Below, one piece after another: positions 63,975-64,000 of a stretch of 64,000 nt of DNA. The stretch comes from Salegentibacter sediminis (GTDB lineage Bacteria > Bacteroidota > Bacteroidia > Flavobacteriales > Flavobacteriaceae). Location of the stretch: assembly GCF_002078605.1 (NCBI RefSeq), contig NZ_MSJR01000009.1:1-64000 (forward strand), read 5' to 3'. Positions within the stretch are counted from its first letter, which is position 1. Every line of letters begins with the position of its first letter. The notes below the pieces were generated by a model. It worked only from the letters and a program-made list of their open reading frames with translations, had not been told where the DNA came from and made no database searches. Position numbers and translations under genes: made by a program.

Positions 63975-64000
63975 GATCGATCAAAAAATGTAAAGAACAA

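Overview
The window reads as chromosome of a marine-type member of the Flavobacteriaceae (Bacteroidetes), close in style to Gramella, Salegentibacter or Zunongwangia. This rests on the Bacteroidetes -7 promoter box TAnnTTTG in front of several genes, the weak or absent Shine-Dalgarno sequences, bshC for bacillithiol synthesis, the many SusD-era style lipoproteins and secreted peptidases, and the gene families themselves. The genus is inferred, not proven. No rRNA, tRNA or CRISPR array was seen.

Regions. (1) 1-2.5 kb is accessory: an orphan Cas4-like PD-(D/E)XK nuclease and a REP-associated tyrosine transposase (RAYT) sitting inside an array of at least eight REP-like palindromes. (2) 2.6-21 kb is ordinary chromosome: DmpA-type peptidase, rimO, class I aldolase, erythromycin-esterase-like protein, two TVP38 membrane proteins around a DUF2459 protein, a Ca/Na antiporter, M16 and M14 peptidases, bshC, a PLP decarboxylase and a SIMPL protein. 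(3) 21.07-32.59 kb is an integrated, AT-rich island of about 11.5 kb. (4) 32.6-64 kb returns to chromosome: guaA and an operon-like run behind it, mnmA, fasciclin and lipocalin-like lipoproteins, yidC, pyrG, a GH3 protein, a Fpg/Nei glycosylase, cold-shock protein, a lipid-kinase-like/DUF389 fusion, nudK, a kinase-like periplasmic protein, an HMA metallochaperone, lysA and sucC.

The island is the most unusual part. It appears to be inserted exactly at the promoter and start codon of guaA. It carries two tyrosine recombinases, a three-HTH repressor-like regulator starting with TTG, several unrecognised proteins, a lipocalin-like lipoprotein and a lone phage tape-measure-like protein with no other tail, head or packaging gene. 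Three of its minus-strand promoters share one architecture (a 15-bp element, exactly 22 bp, then a -7 box). From 20852 to 32704 I found not a single GATC, and CpG is depleted several-fold relative to the flanks. I read it as a phage-derived or phage-parasitic integrative element of an undescribed kind; the compositional and promoter facts are seen in the sequence, and the biological interpretation is inference.
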